From JAFARE01 sp035566535 (GTDB taxonomy: Bacteria; Chloroflexota; Dormibacteria; Aeolococcales; Aeolococcaceae), in the NCBI GenBank assembly GCA_035566535.1, contig DATMRA010000222.1, forward strand, positions 1 through 7,444: DNA of 7,444 bases. Direction: 5' to 3'. The position numbers were made by a program, and so were the translations under genes. The number at the start of each line of letters is the position of its first letter. Position 1 is the first letter of the stretch. The notes below the pieces were generated by a model. It had not been told where the DNA came from and did no database searches. It saw nothing but the letters and a program-made list of their open reading frames with translations. Below are positions 5,196-7,444 of the stretch, in pieces.

Positions 5196-6374
5196 CTATC
5201 CCTTGATGTCGGTCCACGCTGTGAGCCAGTCCTGGTAGCTCATGCACACATTGCCGCGACTGTCACCACAGTTTTTCAACGGCACCTTCCACAGCGCCAG
5301 GCTGGACAGGAACTGGGTGTCGTTGACGTGGTACGTGGTGCAGAAGTTGCTGTCGGTCTGGCTGATGATCGCGCAGGCCTTGGGGTTCGCCGGCGCCTCG
5401 CCGAACCACTGAGCGACCTGGGACTGCACCTTTGGCGAGGTGATGTAGTTCATCCACATGTACATGCAGTTGGGATGCGCCGCCTGCGACGACACCATCC
5501 ACGTGTCGGACCACCCCGTCGACCCCTCGCTTGGCACTATCGCCTGGACGGGCGTCGGAGGCTTGTTGCTCAGGAGGAGATTCGTGATCACCTGCCAGGT
5601 CGTGCCGATCAACGTGTCGCCGTTGGCAAACGCGGCCTGTGTTTTCGTGTAGTCGGACCAGTACTGCCCGATGACGGTTCGCTGCTGCTTCAGCAGGTTG
5701 ACCGCCGCGGTGAACTGTGGCTGGGTCAGTTCGTAGACGTCGGTGATACCGAGGCTGGGCTGCGTTTTCTTCAGATACAGCGCTGCATCAGCGATGTAGA
5801 TGGGGTCGTCGTATGCCGTCACCTTGCCCTTGTACGGCGAGTTGGGATCGAAGACGGCGCCCCATGACGTCGGCGCGGGATTGACCAGGTCGGTGCGCCA
5901 CATCAGGAGATTGGCACCCCATCCGTGAGGGATGCCGTAGTGCGTGCCCTGGTACGTGTTGTACGGCTGGTCCTTGAGCGCAGGGTTGATGTCCTTGTAG
6001 TTGTCGATCAGGTCAACGTTGACCGGTGCGACATTGCCGCCGACCATCAGACGCAGCGTGGCGTTCCCGGACGCCGACACGCCGTCGTACTGGCCGGTCT
6101 GCATGAGCGACACCATCTCGTCGGAGGTCCCGGCGATCTTGGGATTGGTCTTGCAGCCGGTCTGCTGCTGGAATGGGGTCACCCAGTTGACGGTCGGATC
6201 CGTTGCACCGTATTCCGCGTATCCGGCCCACACGATGATGTTCAGAGCGCCCTCCCCTTTGCCGATCGAGGTCGGACCCTTGCTCGGTCCCGAGACGCTC
6301 GAGCCTCCGCATGCCGCGAGCAGCACGGCCACACCCGACATGACGACGCCGAGAGTAACTGCGCGATGTGTCAT
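5196..6374 (-). CDS. potD: PotD-like periplasmic/lipoprotein substrate-binding protein of a polyamine-type ABC importer
   Basis: This 392-residue extracytoplasmic solute-binding protein captures the substrate and delivers it to the permeases. The N-terminus is a lipoprotein signal: a short basic start (MTHR), a hydrophobic core (6-19) and the lipobox LAAC with lipidated Cys22, followed by a Gly/Ser-rich linker. The mature protein resembles the PotD/PotF family: IIVWAGYAEYG (46-56) at the first strand, GIPHGWGANLLMWR (147-160) at the hinge, and W288-S-D290, which by eye aligns with the PotD Trp255/Asp257 pair that holds the amine. The aromatic residue expected near 100-107 is not evident, so the exact ligand is uncertain. 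Six Cys (74, 303, 334, 345, 369, 377) remain outside the lipobox. ATG at 6374 was chosen for its GGAGGA 7 nt upstream and correct signal peptide length; it overlaps the ATPase stop as ATGA. Confidence 0.88.
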   Translation of the reverse strand: MTHRAVTLGVVMSGVAVLLAACGGSSVSGPSKGPTSIGKGEGALNIIVWAGYAEYGATDPTVNWVTPFQQQTGCKTNPKIAGTSDEMVSLMQTGQYDGVSASGNATLRLMVGGNVAPVNVDLIDNYKDINPALKDQPYNTYQGTHYGIPHGWGANLLMWRTDLVNPAPTSWGAVFDPNSPYKGKVTAYDDPIYIADAALYLKKTQPSLGITDVYELTQPQFTAAVNLLKQQRTVIGQYWSDYTKTQAAFANGDTLIGTTWQVITNLLLSNKPPTPVQAIVPSEGSTGWSDTWMVSSQAAHPNCMYMWMNYITSPKVQSQVAQWFGEAPANPKACAIISQTDSNFCTTYHVNDTQFLSSLALWKVPLKNCGDSRGNVCMSYQDWLTAWTDIKG

Positions 6375-7444
6375 GAACCCGTCCTCCGTGACGTTGCTTC
6401 CGCCTCGCTTGCAGCGAGGCTGAGTGTGTTGCGTTTGCTCCAAACAAGCTGCACCTCACGTCCACGCTGGGCGATCCCCTCGGTGGACGAGGTGAGGTTC
6501 TGGGTCGCGACCACCATATCCACGTCGCCGGCGACGGTCACGAGGTAGCGCGTCTGCGCTCCGAGATACACGACGTCGCGAATTTTTCCTCCCACGGAGT
6601 GCTCATCGTGCGCGGCAACGGCGCCCGGTGGCTCCAGGCGGATCTTCTCGGGACGTACGGAGAATCGGCCCGGTTGACCCACGATCTGGCGCGCGAGCTC
6701 AGTCTCGATGACATTGGAGGTGCCGACGAACCCGGCGACGAACTCGGTGGCCGGGTGCTCGTAGATCTCAGCCGGCGTGCCGACCTGTTCAACGCTGCCT
6801 GCGTTGAACACGGCCACGCGGTCACTCATCGACAGGGCCTCATCCTGGTCATGCGTGACGAAAACGAAGGTGATGCCCACCTGTCGCTGGATCTCTTTGA
6901 GCTCGACCTGCATCTCCTCCCGAAGCTTGCGGTCGAGGGCTCCGAGGGGCTCGTCGAGCAGCAGCACTTTGGGCCTGTTGACCAGGGCGCGCGCCAGCGC
7001 CACACGCTGCCGTTGCCCTCCCGAAAGCTGCGACGGACGCCGGTCTTCGAAGCCGGCGAGGCGCACCCGGCGCAGCGCCTCCGCCACTCGTGAGGTGCGC
7101 TCGCCTGAGGGCACGTGGCGCACCATCAGGCCGTAGCCCACGTTCTCGTTCACGTTCATATGTGGAAAGAGCGCGTAGTCCTGAAAGACCGTGTTGACAT
7201 CGCGCTCGAAGGCGGGAGTCTTCGACACGTCGCGGCCGTACAGAGAGATCCGGCCGCGCGTCAGGGATTCGAAACCGGCGATCAATCGGAGTGTGGTGGT
7301 CTTGCCCGAGCCCGACGGGCCGAGCATCGAAAAGAACTCTCCGTCGCCGATCTCGAGGTTCACCCCGGTCACCGCGATGACGTCCCCGAAGCGCTTCTCG
7401 ACGTCGTCGAGAGTCACCGCCACCCGTCGCTGAGCTCCAGCCAC
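6371..7444 (-). CDS. potA: PotA-like ATPase of a polyamine-type ABC importer
   Basis: This 357-residue protein is the nucleotide-binding subunit that powers the importer from the cytoplasmic side. All ABC motifs are intact: Walker A GPSGSGKT (42-49), Q-loop Q88 in VFQDYALFPHM, signature LSGGQRQR (140-147), Walker B VLLLDEP (160-166), D-loop GALD (168-171) and switch His198 in VTHDQ. Residues from about 260 onward, beginning FSVRPEKIRL, match the TOBE regulatory domain of the PotA/MalK/FbpC group, and the total length fits PotA. The first visible codon is a GTG exactly at the window edge; the following AGAQRRVAVTLDDVEKRFG reads like a natural N-terminus, but the upstream ribosome binding site is out of view, so completeness is not certain. 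The stop overlaps the binding-protein start as ATGA. The operon promoter must lie beyond the right edge. Confidence 0.88.
   Translation of the reverse strand: MAGAQRRVAVTLDDVEKRFGDVIAVTGVNLEIGDGEFFSMLGPSGSGKTTTLRLIAGFESLTRGRISLYGRDVSKTPAFERDVNTVFQDYALFPHMNVNENVGYGLMVRHVPSGERTSRVAEALRRVRLAGFEDRRPSQLSGGQRQRVALARALVNRPKVLLLDEPLGALDRKLREEMQVELKEIQRQVGITFVFVTHDQDEALSMSDRVAVFNAGSVEQVGTPAEIYEHPATEFVAGFVGTSNVIETELARQIVGQPGRFSVRPEKIRLEPPGAVAAHDEHSVGGKIRDVVYLGAQTRYLVTVAGDVDMVVATQNLTSSTEGIAQRGREVQLVWSKRNTLSLAASEAEATSRRTGS
6382..6387 (-). promoter_or_regulatory. Strong ribosome binding site of the binding-protein gene
   Basis: GGAGGA lies 7 nt upstream of the ATG at 6374, inside the last codons of the ATPase gene. 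It is the best Shine-Dalgarno in the window and belongs to the only ATG-started gene. It decides the start, excluding the TTG 69 nt further upstream that would push the signal peptide inward. Confidence 0.75.
6402..6420 (-). repeat. Perfect 8-bp hairpin near the 3' end of the ATPase gene
   Basis: GCCTCGCT (6402-6409) and AGCGAGGC (6413-6420) pair fully with a 3-nt loop. It lies in the coding sequence of the last ATPase residues (LAASEA) and ends 14 nt before the GGAGGA of the binding-protein gene. Together with the 5156-5187 hairpin it brackets the binding-protein gene. A role in RNA processing or stabilisation is possible. Part of the symmetry could simply arise from Ala/Ser/Glu codons in GC-rich DNA. 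Confidence 0.4.

Noticed and set aside
5170..5247. Longer N-terminus of the PotB-like permease from GTG at 5247
   Set aside because: It would overlap the binding-protein gene by 52 nt, has no ribosome binding site, and adds residues unlike a permease N-terminus.
6375..6443. Longer N-terminus of the binding protein from TTG at 6443
   Set aside because: It places 23 hydrophilic residues before the signal peptide and ignores the good GGAGGA-ATG at 6374.
1..7444. Mobile elements, CRISPR arrays, tRNA or rRNA genes
   Set aside because: I saw no transposase or integrase motifs, no regularly spaced repeats, and no tRNA-like or rRNA-like segments outside the coding regions.

Overview
The window looks like a chromosomal segment from a high-GC actinobacterium. 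A deep-branching or uncultured lineage (for example Thermoleophilia-like) is my guess, not something the sequence proves. Every recognisable gene lies on the minus strand, so the map reads from right (7444) to left (1). Evidence for the assignment is the strongly GC-rich codon use, the frequent GTG starts, and the order sua5, glyA, wecA-like gene, atpI-like gene, which is the familiar actinobacterial arrangement just upstream of the F-type ATP synthase operon.

From right to left, the first block (7444 to 3468) encodes a four-part ABC importer of the polyamine (Pot) type: ATPase, lipoprotein substrate-binding protein and two permeases, packed as one operon. The ATPase and binding-protein genes overlap by four bases. 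The two permease genes are 4 nt apart. The only sizeable gap, 26 nt after the binding-protein gene, holds a perfect 11-bp GC-rich hairpin that contains the Shine-Dalgarno sequence of the next gene. The binding-protein gene is also the only one with an ATG start and a near-ideal ribosome binding site, as expected for a component made in excess.

The second block (3455 to 436) follows after 12 nt, with its ribosome binding site overlapping the stop of the last permease gene. It holds a single 622-residue protein in which a complete YrdC/TsaC-type threonylcarbamoyl-AMP synthase domain is fused to a complete serine hydroxymethyltransferase. In most actinobacteria known to me these are two adjacent genes. 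The fusion is the most unusual feature here. Next, overlapping by four bases, is a WecA/TagO-type polyprenyl-phosphate sugar-1-phosphate transferase for cell-envelope glycan synthesis. A strong hairpin follows it.

The last 435 bases hold a 332-nt non-coding region with inverted and direct repeats, then the first 34 codons of what looks like atpI, the leading gene of the ATP synthase operon. The non-coding stretch probably carries the promoter of that operon, although I see no convincing consensus.

Taken together, the layout suggests polycistronic transcription of a polyamine-type importer, a tRNA-modification and one-carbon fusion enzyme, and an envelope glycosyltransferase, with an independent ATP synthase operon downstream. 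I see no mobile elements, CRISPR arrays, tRNA or rRNA genes.
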